A DNA stretch of 64,000 nucleotides from Bacteroidota bacterium (GTDB lineage: Bacteria > Bacteroidota > Bacteroidia > JAHEXY01), in contig JAHEXY010000001.1 of the NCBI GenBank assembly GCA_023251875.1, positions 372,001 to 436,000 on the forward strand. The letters run 5' to 3'. The notes under the pieces are model-generated. The model saw only the letters and a program-made list of their open reading frames with translations. It had not been told where the DNA came from and did no database searches. This document shows positions 16,319 through 24,366 of this stretch, piece by piece. The position numbers were made by a program, and so were the translations under genes. The first letter of the stretch is position 1, and the number at the start of each line of letters is the position of its first letter.

Positions 16319-17194
16319 ATGCCAAAGCAATCTCTTGTATTATGTTTCTTTTTTCTTTTTTTTAGTCTTTATTCATTGGCTCAAGACACCACTATTTATA
16401 TGCAGCCAATCGAAATTATTGATACTGCCATTTCATTTGATGCTACTAAACTAAATCAGTTTGATAGCGATGGAAAAAAGCATGGTTATTGGAAAGAATA
16501 TTATGTTGATGTAAATAAAAAAATGCGGTATCAAGGTCAATTTAATCATGGCACACCTATAGGCTTATTTAATAATTATTACAATACGGGAGTGTTAAAA
16601 GCCCAAATGAATTATTTTAATGAAGGGAGAAATGCTGCTGCACATCTCTATTATCCTACAGGTAAAATAATGGCAATGGGTTTATACCATGAGCAAAAAA
16701 AAGACAGCCTTTGGCGGTATTATCAGCAAGAGGGATATTTAGTTGCTGATGAATTTTATCGCAATGCACAAAAAAATGGTCCGGCTCAGGTTTATCAAGA
16801 AAATGGAAGTGTTTTAGAGGAATCGAATTGGGTAAATGATAAACAAGACGGAATATGGAAGCAATTTTATCCTAATACCACCAAACCTAAATTTATAATG
16901 CATTATAAAAATGGTTTAAGAGAAGGTAGTGCACAATTTTTTTACGAATCAGGAGCAATGAAAGGTACCGGATTTTATGAAGGTTCTCACCGTGATAGTG
17001 TTTGGATCTATTATCAAGAGGATGGAGGTTTGCAACAACAAATCATTTATAAAAATGGAACAAAAATAAATACTTTTATACCAGATAATATTAAAAAAGA
17101 AAAGGCAAAAGAAGATACCATGATGGGGGATAAAAAAATTGAAAATATTGAAGAGTTAGATGATAAGCTTCAACCTTTTATTGATAAGTATTAA
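16319..17194 (+). CDS. Secreted MORN-repeat (YwqK-like) protein
   Basis: 291 aa with a signal peptide ending near YSLAQ-DTT. From residue about 55 it contains a run of MORN_2-type repeats, each about 22-24 residues, with the pattern 'G-x-W-x-x-Y-[YF]' and 'G-x-[LM]-x-x-x-x-x-Y': KKHGYWKEYY, GTPIGLFNNYYNTGVLKAQ, KKDSLWRYYQQEGYL, KQDGIWKQFYP, LREGSAQFFYESGAMKGTG, HRDSVWIYYQEDGG. An acidic/lysine tail follows. Such proteins are often labelled YwqK-family antitoxin in databases, but with a signal peptide and no toxin nearby an antitoxin role is not supported. Function unknown; exported. Confidence 0.8.
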   Translation: MPKQSLVLCFFFLFFSLYSLAQDTTIYMQPIEIIDTAISFDATKLNQFDSDGKKHGYWKEYYVDVNKKMRYQGQFNHGTPIGLFNNYYNTGVLKAQMNYFNEGRNAAAHLYYPTGKIMAMGLYHEQKKDSLWRYYQQEGYLVADEFYRNAQKNGPAQVYQENGSVLEESNWVNDKQDGIWKQFYPNTTKPKFIMHYKNGLREGSAQFFYESGAMKGTGFYEGSHRDSVWIYYQEDGGLQQQIIYKNGTKINTFIPDNIKKEKAKEDTMMGDKKIENIEELDDKLQPFIDKY

Positions 17195-17210
17195 ATTAAT
17201 TCCGAGCTAT

Positions 17211-17241
17211 CCTCTCCCTTGGGAGAGGAGTAAGGTGAGGG
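17211..17241. repeat. CCCTCTCC-type palindromic repeat, copy 1
   Basis: Stem CCTCTCCC/GGGAGAGG followed by AGTAAGGTGAGGGC. Lies in the 62-bp gap before rnhB. Member of a family of about 11 copies in this window. Confidence 0.8.
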
Positions 17242-17256
17242 CTTAAAAATAAAGAT

Positions 17257-17871
17257 ATGCCACTAAAAAAATGCTATCACCCAAAATTAATAGAAGCCGG
17301 TTGCGATGAAGCCGGCCGAGGTTGCCTTGCAGGGCCTGTGTTTGCAGCGGCAGTAATGCTTCCAAAAAATTTCTCTCATCCCGATTTAAACGATTCAAAA
17401 AAATTATCAGAAAAGCAACGCTATGCATTGAGGCCTATTATTGAACAAGAAGCATTGGCTTTTAGTGTTGCCTTGGTAGATCATAAAGAAATTGATGAAA
17501 TAAATATTTTAAATGCATCTTTTAAAGCCATGCATATTGCCATTTCTAAATTAAGTATTGAGCCGCAATTGCTTTTAATTGATGGCAATCGTTTTAAAGC
17601 GTATCAAAATATTCCGCATGAATGTATTGTTCAGGGTGATGGAAAATACCAATCCATTGCAGCTGCTTCTATTCTTGCTAAAACATACCGTGATGATTAT
17701 ATGAACCAATTGCATGAGGCTTTTCCTCATTATTATTGGAATAAGAACAAAGGGTATGGAACATTACTACATCGTAATGCAATTAAACAATACGGACCTT
17801 CTTCATTTCACAGAATGAGTTTTACTTTATTGCCGGAACAAATGAAATTAGAATTGGAGTTTGAGAAATAA
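17257..17871 (+). CDS. rnhB: Ribonuclease HII
   Basis: 204 aa, standard length. It removes RNA from RNA-DNA hybrids, including single misincorporated ribonucleotides, in the cytoplasm. The N-terminal [10 protein letters not shown] gives the catalytic Asp17-Glu18 pair. LLIDGNRF gives Asp109, and the later [12 protein letters not shown] gives the fourth acid (D146 or D147). KNKGYGT follows as in the family. A CCCTCTCC-type repeat ends 15 bp before the start. Convergent with the scar and toxin-antitoxin region downstream. Confidence 0.96.
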   Translation: MPLKKCYHPKLIEAGCDEAGRGCLAGPVFAAAVMLPKNFSHPDLNDSKKLSEKQRYALRPIIEQEALAFSVALVDHKEIDEINILNASFKAMHIAISKLSIEPQLLLIDGNRFKAYQNIPHECIVQGDGKYQSIAAASILAKTYRDDYMNQLHEAFPHYYWNKNKGYGTLLHRNAIKQYGPSSFHRMSFTLLPEQMKLELEFEK

Positions 17872-17884
17872 ATTATTCTCTATA

Positions 17885-18004
17885 TTAAAGCGGAATATTC
17901 CCATGCTTTTTTTTCGGCAGTTTCGCCTTTAAATTTTACCAGCTTTACCAATTGTTCATTAAGTTCTCCTACAATTTTGGGGTTCCAATAATCATTGAAT
18001 AAAG
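17885..18004 (-). pseudogene. Scar: cupin-gene remnant joined to a carboxyltransferase 3'-end copy
   Basis: Two fragments meet here on the minus strand. From about 18004 down to 17930 the frame reads LSLFNDYWNPKIVGELNEQ and then LVKLVKFKGE, the N-terminal part of a cupin-domain protein. A TAA stops the frame just upstream and there is no start codon. From 17927 to 17885 another frame reads [13 protein letters not shown]-stop, almost identical to the last residues of the intact carboxyltransferase at 18705 ([13 protein letters not shown]). At DNA level 34 of 43 positions match, and almost all differences are synonymous, so this was once a functional gene end. See findings. Confidence 0.75.
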
Positions 18005-18077
18005 AAAGTTATTTTTGTCAAATATCATGCTGACTATTTTAATTTATTTAATTATGTCTTATAAGCAATCTTGAATT

Positions 18078-18368
18078 CTATATTTTCAGTTTAACCGGAT
18101 CTTGTCTAGTACCCCAGAATCTCAATAACTCAATATTGTTATGATTGATTCTATATAAAAGGCTAATCTGTTTGCAAATCACTCCCTTTCTTACATGCTT
18201 GTAAGTGCTCAAAGGATACATTTCTGGAAATTTTTGCAAAAGAATAAGTGTAGCTTCAACTTCATCAATAAAATTTTGAGCATCTACAATACTCCAATCT
18301 TTTAAAAGATAATTGATATTTTCTTCGTAGTCATTTTCTGCTTCTGGAGACCAAATAATTTTCTTCAT
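18078..18368 (-). CDS. RelE/ParE-family toxin
   Basis: 96 aa, typical length. 'WSPEAENDYEENINYLLKDWS' at the N-terminus, 'FPEMYPLS' in the middle and the C-terminal 'ISLLYRINHNNIELLRFWGTRQDP' are the usual RelE/ParE elements; the terminal DxRQDP-like motif is GTRQDP here. Its start lies 6 bp after the antitoxin stop, in the order antitoxin-toxin. ParE members poison gyrase and RelE members cleave mRNA on the ribosome; the sequence alone does not decide which. It sits between two copies of a carboxyltransferase gene end, which suggests acquisition by insertion. Confidence 0.9.
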   Translation of the reverse strand: MKKIIWSPEAENDYEENINYLLKDWSIVDAQNFIDEVEATLILLQKFPEMYPLSTYKHVRKGVICKQISLLYRINHNNIELLRFWGTRQDPVKLKI

Positions 18369-18374
18369 TTGAAA

Positions 18375-18626
18375 TTATTTCTCAATATTTAATTGAGGAA
18401 ATTTATTTTTCATTCTATCCATCACAACTTCATGCGAAGAGCCTTTTCCTTTTTCAAGAGATTTAATAGCCTTATCGGCTGATTTTTTTTCTGATGTCGA
18501 TAAAGTAATAGTTGTTGCTTTTGAAGTCTCTCTTTTTAAGAGCAAAAAAAGTTTTTCAATTATTTTTTCATTTTGAAGGCGAATGTATTCTTCAATAAAC
18601 TGTAGTTTCCTAGCTTCTATGTTCAT
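18375..18626 (-). CDS. Antitoxin partner of the RelE/ParE toxin
   Basis: 83 aa. N-terminal half is helical (MNIEARKLQFIEEYIRLQNEKIIEKL) and the C-terminal half is charged (DRMKNKFPQLNIEK). It directly precedes the toxin gene (6-bp gap), as expected for an antitoxin. The pattern 'K..FI.EYL...E..I..L' is common in Bacteroidota antitoxins paired with ParE-like toxins. DNA-binding autoregulation is typical of such proteins, but I could not identify an operator. Confidence 0.8.
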   Translation of the reverse strand: MNIEARKLQFIEEYIRLQNEKIIEKLFLLLKRETSKATTITLSTSEKKSADKAIKSLEKGKGSSHEVVMDRMKNKFPQLNIEK

Positions 18627-18704
18627 ACGCTGACATATTATAATAAAAACAAATATACTTCTTTAGTCTAAAAAGACAATGCAATAAGAATTCCTAAATC
18701 ATAA

Positions 18705-20255
18705 TTAAAGCGGTATATTCCCATGTTTCTTCCTAGGCAATTTTGCTACTTTATTTTCAAGCATTTTAAATGCTTTGATCAATTTTATACGAGTTTGTTC
18801 AGGTTTTATCACTTCATCAATATAACCACGCTCAGCAGCAATATAAGGGTTGGCAAATAGTTCTTGGTATTCTTGTTCTTTTTCTTTCCATTTTGCTTCA
18901 GGATTTTTTGCTTCTGAAATTTCTTTTTTGAAAATAATTTCAGCAGCTCCTTTGGCTCCCATTACAGCAATTTCAGCAGTTGGCCAAGCAAAATTCATAT
19001 CAGCTCCAATATGTTTCGAGTTCATTACGTCATAGGCACCACCGTATGCTTTGCGCGTAATTACTGTAATTCTAGGAACAGTAGCTTCGCAAAAAGCATA
19101 CAATAATTTTGATCCATTGTTGATAATACCATTCCATTCTTGATCGGTACCGGGTAAAAATCCCGGAACATCTTCTAACACCAATAATGGAATATTAAAG
19201 CTATCGCAAAAGCGAACAAAACGAGCTGCTTTAATAGATGATTTGATATCAAGTACACCCGCCAGATAAGCAGGTTGGTTAGCCACAATACCAATGCTTC
19301 TTCCTGCAATTCTCGCAAAGCCTACAACAATATTTTCTGCAAAGTTTTTGTGTACTTCTAAAAATCCGGTTTCATTTTCATCAATTACTTCGTAAATCAC
19401 TTCGCGTATATCATAGGGCTGGTTATTGTTTTCAGGAATAAGTGTATTTAATTTGGGCCGTAATTCATTTCCGTTTGATTGATAAGCAACAAAAGGAGCT
19501 TGCTCTTCACAATTTTGAGGAATAAAACTCAATAATTTTTTTAATTGATTGATGCATTCAATTTCATTAGCACAAGAAAAATGGGTTACACCTGATTTTG
19601 TTGAATGTGTACTGGCTCCACCCAATTCTTCGGCTGTTACTTCTTCATGGGTAACCGTTTTTACAACGTTGGGGCCGGTAACAAACATGTATGAAGTATT
19701 TTCAACCATCATAATAAAATCGGTAATAGCAGGCGAATACACTGCACCTCCTGCACAAGGCCCCATAATAGCAGAGAGCTGTGGAATAACTCCGGAAGCC
19801 ATTGTATTGCGATAAAAAATATCGGCATAACCTGCAAGAGAAACAACCCCTTCTTGTATGCGTGCACCTCCTGAATCATTGAGGCCAATTACAGGTGCTC
19901 CATTTTTCATGGCAAGATCCATGATCTTGCAAATTTTTTCAGCAAATGTTTCTGAAAGGGAGCCTCCAAAAACAGTAAAATCTTGAGAAAAAACATATAC
20001 CAAACGCCCATGAATGGTACCATAGCCCGTTACTACGCCATCGCCATAATATTTTTGTTTATCTAAACCAAAATTTGTTGAACGATGCGAAACCAACATG
20101 CCAATTTCTTCAAACGAATTTTCATCCAATAGAAAATGAATGCGCTCACGTGCGCTTAATTTGCCTTTTTTATGTTGCGCATCAATTTTACTTTGTCCTC
20201 CACCTAATTGGGCTTCGGCAATTTTATTGTCAAGCGTATGTAATTTATCTGCCAT
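18705..20255 (-). CDS. Acyl-CoA carboxylase beta subunit (propionyl-CoA carboxylase/methylmalonyl-CoA decarboxylase type)
   Basis: 516 aa, full length. This is the carboxyltransferase component that moves a carboxyl group between carboxybiotin and an acyl-CoA. The N-terminal crotonase-like half has [14 protein letters not shown] and [12 protein letters not shown], the CoA/oxyanion glycine motifs. The C-terminal half has [29 protein letters not shown] and [18 protein letters not shown]. It ends in KKHGNIPL as in family members. The biotin carboxylase and biotin carrier partners are not in this window. A -7-like TACATTTG lies 28 bp upstream of the ATG. A diverged copy of its last 13 codons lies 800 bp downstream, beyond the toxin-antitoxin pair. 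Confidence 0.93.
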   Translation of the reverse strand: MADKLHTLDNKIAEAQLGGGQSKIDAQHKKGKLSARERIHFLLDENSFEEIGMLVSHRSTNFGLDKQKYYGDGVVTGYGTIHGRLVYVFSQDFTVFGGSLSETFAEKICKIMDLAMKNGAPVIGLNDSGGARIQEGVVSLAGYADIFYRNTMASGVIPQLSAIMGPCAGGAVYSPAITDFIMMVENTSYMFVTGPNVVKTVTHEEVTAEELGGASTHSTKSGVTHFSCANEIECINQLKKLLSFIPQNCEEQAPFVAYQSNGNELRPKLNTLIPENNNQPYDIREVIYEVIDENETGFLEVHKNFAENIVVGFARIAGRSIGIVANQPAYLAGVLDIKSSIKAARFVRFCDSFNIPLLVLEDVPGFLPGTDQEWNGIINNGSKLLYAFCEATVPRITVITRKAYGGAYDVMNSKHIGADMNFAWPTAEIAVMGAKGAAEIIFKKEISEAKNPEAKWKEKEQEYQELFANPYIAAERGYIDEVIKPEQTRIKLIKAFKMLENKVAKLPRKKHGNIPL

Positions 20256-20282
20256 AAATTATTTTTCTCTTTAGATAAGACA

Positions 20283-20290
20283 CAAATGTA
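20283..20290 (-). promoter_or_regulatory. Putative -7 box of the carboxyltransferase gene
   Basis: TACATTTG on the minus strand matches TAnnTTTG and places transcription start about 20 nt before the ATG at 20255. No clear -33 TTG at the right spacing, so tentative. Confidence 0.4.
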
Positions 20291-20303
20291 TTGATTTTTT
20301 TAT

Positions 20304-20334
20304 TCCCTCTCTTTCGGAGAGGGCTAAGGAAAGG
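20304..20334. repeat. CCCTCTCC-type palindromic repeat, copy 2
   Basis: CCCTCTCTTTCGGAGAGGG hairpin followed by CTAAGGAAAGG, between porD and the carboxyltransferase gene; it could also terminate porD transcription. Confidence 0.75.
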
Positions 20335-20337
20335 TAA

Positions 20338-21267
20338 TTAATGAGCCGAGAGTATAGCCTGATATTTAGCAGCATTAGGACTATCAATTCTTTTAAGTAG
20401 CGTTGAAACAGAGGCCTTAACATCGGCAGGAGCTTTTGAAAATGTTTTAATCAATTCATCCGATTTTGCACCTACCAATGTTTGAACTATTAATGAATTG
20501 GGTTTTTGTTCGTGTACAGCTTGTAAAAGAGTAAGGCTTTCTTGCATTACTTTTCTACCGTCTTCCATTTTATCAGCCATTATATCTAAACCAAAACGAT
20601 GGTATTTATATAAAAATTCCCTCGTGGACTCAAGAGAACCGTTAAGCAAATTTTCAATTAGCCAATAACGATCACTAAATATTGATTTGGCTTTTGAGTC
20701 TGTTGCATTCCATCCATCTTCGCCAGACGATTGTGCATAATTAACTACTTGTTGGGCCTTTTGAAGATAGGCTTGGCCACCTTTTAATGAATACGTTTCA
20801 TAATCTAAGCCAATAATCATGTATGCATAAAATGCCAATACCGATGTAATATTTGAAGAATAGGAATTTTCACTAAATTCGAGCGGAAGTGATTTCGAAA
20901 ATTTAAAATGAAAATTCTCATCAATAAAACTAAGAATGGTGGAATTATAAGTAGAATTAAAAATGGGTCTTTTAGATTGAACCTGAATAGTTGCTTTAAA
21001 TTCTTCGCTCGAGAGTTTCTCTGTAACATTTATAGTTAATGAGCATTCTATTCGTTCCGATGTTTGAAAAACATCTGATGTCCATTTTCTACTATTTAAA
21101 AATTCATACACGCGTTTTTTAAGTTCATCAAAAGTAGTTTTATCATCACTAGATGCACTACCTTTTAAAGCAGAAACAACTTGCACATTACAATTAAGTT
21201 CTTGTGCTTTTAAAATGTTTGTAAAGCCCAATAATACTATAAAAATTAAAAGAATATATTTTCTCAT
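20338..21267 (-). CDS. porD: Type IX secretion system protein PorD (DUF4835)
   Basis: 309 aa with a signal peptide ending near ILKAQ-ELN. It matches the DUF4835/PorD family: 'ELNCNVQV', 'FDELKKRVYEFLNSRKWT', 'IECSLTINVTE', then 'VLAFYAYMIIGLDYETYSLKGGQAYLQKAQQVVN' and 'RYWLIENLL'. PorD is one of the proteins needed for T9SS function and is periplasmic or outer-membrane associated. It is last in the bamD-rpoZ-coaBC-porD run, a conserved neighbourhood in Bacteroidota, but here a 285-bp stretch of palindromes separates it from coaBC. The T9SS cargo genes of this window are its plausible clients. Confidence 0.9.
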   Translation of the reverse strand: MRKYILLIFIVLLGFTNILKAQELNCNVQVVSALKGSASSDDKTTFDELKKRVYEFLNSRKWTSDVFQTSERIECSLTINVTEKLSSEEFKATIQVQSKRPIFNSTYNSTILSFIDENFHFKFSKSLPLEFSENSYSSNITSVLAFYAYMIIGLDYETYSLKGGQAYLQKAQQVVNYAQSSGEDGWNATDSKAKSIFSDRYWLIENLLNGSLESTREFLYKYHRFGLDIMADKMEDGRKVMQESLTLLQAVHEQKPNSLIVQTLVGAKSDELIKTFSKAPADVKASVSTLLKRIDSPNAAKYQAILSAH

Positions 21268-21380
21268 TTCTCTATACGAATCTGTTTAAATTTTATTTTT
21301 TGATTCAACAGTTACTCTCACACGCTTCGAATCCGCTTAGCCAATGTCGTTTTTTAAGGAGTAATGCTTTGTTGATCAGC

Positions 21381-21506
21381 TAATCCCGAAGGGATTAAAT
21401 TTGAATAACCTCTGATGAAATCAGGGGGAAATGCAAACAAATCAATTGAACCCTGTAGGGGTTCAATAATCAACAATCAAACTCTTACCTCCGATTTTAT
21501 CGGAGG
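21381..21506. repeat. Cluster of four short palindromes
   Basis: Within the 285-bp coaBC-porD gap are four hairpins: TAATCCC/GGGATTA (21381-21397), CTGAT/ATCAG (21412-21424), ATTGAACCC/GGGTTCAAT (21445-21467) and CCTCCGAT/ATCGGAGG (21488-21506). They resemble repetitive extragenic palindromes and may stabilise or attenuate the coaBC-porD transcript. Confidence 0.7.
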
Positions 21507-21552
21507 CTATTGATATTAAAGCCTTTCGGACTTAATAAACAACATTATCCGC

Positions 21553-22788
21553 TCAGCGTGACAACGTATGCGAGTTTGTCAATAATCTTAAAACATGTGC
21601 CAAAATATCTTTTGCTACTTCCGGCTTCGACTTTAACTCACAATTTACAACATTATTGTATTTATCAATAATTGTAATCTTATTAGTGTTGTACTTAAAC
21701 CCCGCTCCTTTATCTTTAAGAGAATTTAATACGAGCATATCTAAATTTTTACTTTCTAATTTCTTTTGAGCATTGGCTAGTTCATTATCAGTTTCGAGTG
21801 CAAAACCCACTAAAAATTGATGGCTCGATTTTTTTTGTCCTAATTCTTTTAAAATATCTGTTGTGGGTACAAGTACAATCTGATCTAGTTTATCAATACC
21901 TTTCTTAACTTTTTTATCAAATTTTATTTTTGGCGTAAAGTCACTTACTGCAGCCGACATAATGGTAATATCTGCATTAGCAAAATGAGTTGTACAAGCA
22001 TCTAACATTTCTGACGCTGATGTTACATCAATTTGTTTAATACGAGAATTTGAAGTTGTAAGATTTGTTGGACCGCTAACCAAAATAACTTGGGCTCCAT
22101 AATTAGCAGCTTGTTCAGCAATTGAAAATCCCATTTTTCCGGATGAATGATTGCCAATAAAACGAACTGGATCTATGGCTTCATAAGTAGGGCCTGCCGA
22201 AATAAGAATTGTTTTACCTTTTAGGCTATATTGCTGCAAAAAAAAATCGGCAAGTAAATTAAAAATAGCCTCCGGCTCTGCCATTCTTCCCTCTCCTATA
22301 AATCCACTAGCCAATTCGCCATGAACTGCAGGTATAATATGATTACCGTATGATTGTATTTTTTGTATGTTATTTATTGTAGAAACATGCTTGTACATAT
22401 CTAAATCCATGGCAGGTGCTACAAAAACAGGACAAGCACAAGAAAGATAGGTAGCCATTAATAAATTATCACAAGCCCCATTGGCCATTTTTGAAATGGT
22501 ATTAGTTGAGGCTGGCGCTATAAGCATCACATCTGCCCATTTAGCAAGTTCTACATGATTTGCCCATTCTCCGGTAGAGGAATTTGAAAATTGAGAATAA
22601 ACCGGATTTTTTGAAAGCGTTGAAAAGGTAAGTGGAGTAACAAAATCTTTGGCATCAGCCGTCATCATAACTTTTACTTCAGCACCCGCTTTTACTAATA
22701 ACCTAATAAGTTGGGCTGATTTATATGCAGCAATACTTGCACATACACCTAAAAGAATCTTTTTACCATGAAGAAGCTGATTCGCCAT
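21553..22788 (-). CDS. coaBC: Bifunctional phosphopantothenoylcysteine decarboxylase/phosphopantothenate-cysteine ligase
   Basis: 411 aa; two steps of coenzyme A synthesis. The CoaC half (about 1-185) has GVCASIAAYKSAQLIR, the catalytic-His segment NHVELAKWAD and APASTNTISKMANG, then PAMDLDMY (the PxMNxxMW motif with Asp in place of Asn, which I recall as usual in Bacteroidota). The CoaB half (about 190-411) has ISAGPTYEAIDPVRFIGNHSSGKMG, SAAVSDF and the Lys-rich KIKFDKKVKKG. The last residues (LTNSHTLSR) and the stop come from a repeat-like tail (GACAAACTCGCATACG...), so the original C-terminus seems to have been replaced. rpoZ lies 90 bp upstream. Confidence 0.95.
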   Translation of the reverse strand: MANQLLHGKKILLGVCASIAAYKSAQLIRLLVKAGAEVKVMMTADAKDFVTPLTFSTLSKNPVYSQFSNSSTGEWANHVELAKWADVMLIAPASTNTISKMANGACDNLLMATYLSCACPVFVAPAMDLDMYKHVSTINNIQKIQSYGNHIIPAVHGELASGFIGEGRMAEPEAIFNLLADFFLQQYSLKGKTILISAGPTYEAIDPVRFIGNHSSGKMGFSIAEQAANYGAQVILVSGPTNLTTSNSRIKQIDVTSASEMLDACTTHFANADITIMSAAVSDFTPKIKFDKKVKKGIDKLDQIVLVPTTDILKELGQKKSSHQFLVGFALETDNELANAQKKLESKNLDMLVLNSLKDKGAGFKYNTNKITIIDKYNNVVNCELKSKPEVAKDILAHVLRLLTNSHTLSR

Positions 22789-22795
22789 AAATTTT

Positions 22796-22876
22796 TAGTT
22801 ACTCGTTATTAGTTATTCGTTATTCTCAAAAAAAAAATTTCTTCTCTAACAACTAACAACGAATAACTAACAACTA
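22796..22876. repeat. Imperfect inverted repeat of TTAGTTATTCGTTATT units
   Basis: Arms at about 22796-22824 (TTAGTTACTCGTTATTAG... units) and 22846-22876 (complementary AACAACGAATAACTAAC units) around an A-rich centre, in the gap between rpoZ and coaBC. Similar low-complexity units occur near 56924-56950. Confidence 0.65.
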
Positions 22877-22878
22877 TT

Positions 22879-23205
22879 TTATGATTTCTCCGGTCTTCTA
22901 AAATAAACGTTATCATCTTCAAAATCTTGAATAGCAATAGCAGATGATTTAGGGAGTCCTTCGTAGAAGCGAGAGATTTCTATTTGCTCACGGTTTTCAA
23001 AAATCTCTTCTAGATTATCTGTTGTAGAAGCGAATTCAGCTAATTTGCGATCAAGTTCTTCTTTCATTTCTTTAGCAATTTGATGTGATCTTCTTGAAAT
23101 CACAACAACAGCTTCATACAAATTTCCTGTTTTTTCGCTAATCTTATGCGCATCTCTTGTAATGGTTTGTGCAGAAGCTTTGCTTTTTTTATAATCAGTT
23201 GCCAT
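22879..23205 (-). CDS. rpoZ: DNA-directed RNA polymerase omega subunit (Bacteroidota type)
   Basis: 108 aa. The segment DAHKISEKTGNLYEAVVVISRRSHQIAKEMKEELDRKL corresponds to the omega core (the R-A-xQI-like region is RRSHQIA). The longer acidic C-terminus ending in YFRRPEK is normal for this phylum. It begins 14 bp after the bamD stop and precedes coaBC, the conserved order in Bacteroidota. Assists assembly of RNA polymerase. Confidence 0.9.
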   Translation of the reverse strand: MATDYKKSKASAQTITRDAHKISEKTGNLYEAVVVISRRSHQIAKEMKEELDRKLAEFASTTDNLEEIFENREQIEISRFYEGLPKSSAIAIQDFEDDNVYFRRPEKS

Positions 23206-23219
23206 AATAAAATAATTAA

Positions 23220-24116
23220 TTAAGAATTTGGAGTATTAATTTTTTTCAATTCATTTTGAATATTCTGATGGATATTTTCAATATCCTTTATATAAATTTT
23301 TTCTTTTGAAAAGCTTATGCATTTATTATAAGCTTCTATGGCATCTTGCAAACGAGATGCTTTTTTATCTTCAATACTATTAATAGCCAAAGAATAATTA
23401 GCTTTTAAAATAAGATACAATAATTCGTCTTTGTATTTTGTTGCCGGAAAATCTTTTAAAGTGTTGTTCATCGCTACAACAGCAGCCCTATAGTTTTCTG
23501 TTTTAAAATATAATTTTCCGGTTTCGTATGATTTAGATTCTAATTTAAAACGCAACTCATCAATCAATTCATTACATCTAACAATTCTACTACTCTGAGG
23601 ATATAAATTGGCAAACAATTGAAATTCGTTTATTGCTTTTAAAGTAGTTTCCTGATCTAAACTTGGTTCAGGAGATTGACGATAATAACAATAGGCATTC
23701 ATAAACTGGCATTCTTCAGCATGTATGCCTTTCGGAAAAGTGCTTGTATAATTTTTAAAATGATAAGAAGACAAAAGATAATCACCCATACCGTAATGAC
23801 AATAAGCATAGTAATAATAAATCTCTTGGGCTTTAGTGGTTCCTTTATAAATATTTAATAATTCTTCAAAAAGAGGAAGTGCCCTATAATAATCTTTTTT
23901 ATCATAATAAATAATTGCCCTATCGTACTTTAATTCATAATCGGTACTTTTTAGCAATTTTTGATACCGCACATGTTTACCATCACCGTCAAGATGCTTA
24001 CTGAGATCTGTTTCATTAGTAATGGAAAAATTAGTTGTAACCAATTTTTTGCTACAAGAAGACAATAGTAGTAGCACGACAATAATTTGCCAGAAAATGG
24101 TTGTTAACTTAAGCAT
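23220..24116 (-). CDS. bamD: Outer-membrane assembly lipoprotein BamD
   Basis: 298 aa from the ATG at 24116; a start 18 bp upstream would put extra residues before the signal peptide. Lipobox LLSSC gives Cys21 as the lipid-attached residue. The body is TPR-like (ALPLFEELLNIYKG; YYYAYCHYGMGDYLLSSYHFKNYTSTFP; EFQLFANLYPQS), ending in lysine-rich helices, as in BamD/YfiO. It is the periplasmic lipoprotein of the BAM machine that inserts outer-membrane barrels. First gene of the bamD-rpoZ-coaBC-porD run. The -7-like TATCTTTG (24121-24128) is only 4 bp before the ATG, so the mRNA may be nearly leaderless. Confidence 0.9.
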   Translation of the reverse strand: MLKLTTIFWQIIVVLLLLSSCSKKLVTTNFSITNETDLSKHLDGDGKHVRYQKLLKSTDYELKYDRAIIYYDKKDYYRALPLFEELLNIYKGTTKAQEIYYYYAYCHYGMGDYLLSSYHFKNYTSTFPKGIHAEECQFMNAYCYYRQSPEPSLDQETTLKAINEFQLFANLYPQSSRIVRCNELIDELRFKLESKSYETGKLYFKTENYRAAVVAMNNTLKDFPATKYKDELLYLILKANYSLAINSIEDKKASRLQDAIEAYNKCISFSKEKIYIKDIENIHQNIQNELKKINTPNS

Positions 24117-24120
24117 CCTG

Positions 24121-24128
24121 CAAAGATA
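24121..24128 (-). promoter_or_regulatory. Putative -7 box of the bamD operon, next to the start codon
   Basis: TATCTTTG on the minus strand, a full match to TAnnTTTG, ends 4 nt before the bamD ATG. Transcription from it would start at or just inside the start codon. No -33 TTG at the usual distance. Confidence 0.35.
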
Positions 24129-24366
24129 ATACATTGATCCGACATATAAAAACGTGAAATAGCCATCTGTAAACTATTACACAATCACTAATAAGCCTAT
24201 CATGGCGTATACCATGTGACATTTAAAATCAAATTACGTACACATGAAAAATGTTCAAAATGATATAAATCGGCACTTATTTTCTGGTTTTTGTAACCTT
24301 TAACTATCTTATACACGTAATAAGAATGTATAAACACATAAAATCAAGACTTATGAACACTTTTAA

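Noticed and set aside
16319-17194. Antitoxin (YwqK-type) of a toxin-antitoxin pair
   Set aside because: It has a signal peptide and MORN repeats, and no toxin gene adjoins it.
21325-21345. GCTTCGAATCCGC, similar to a tRNA T-loop
   Set aside because: No acceptor, D or anticodon stems can be formed around it and no CCA; it belongs to the repeat-rich coaBC-porD gap.
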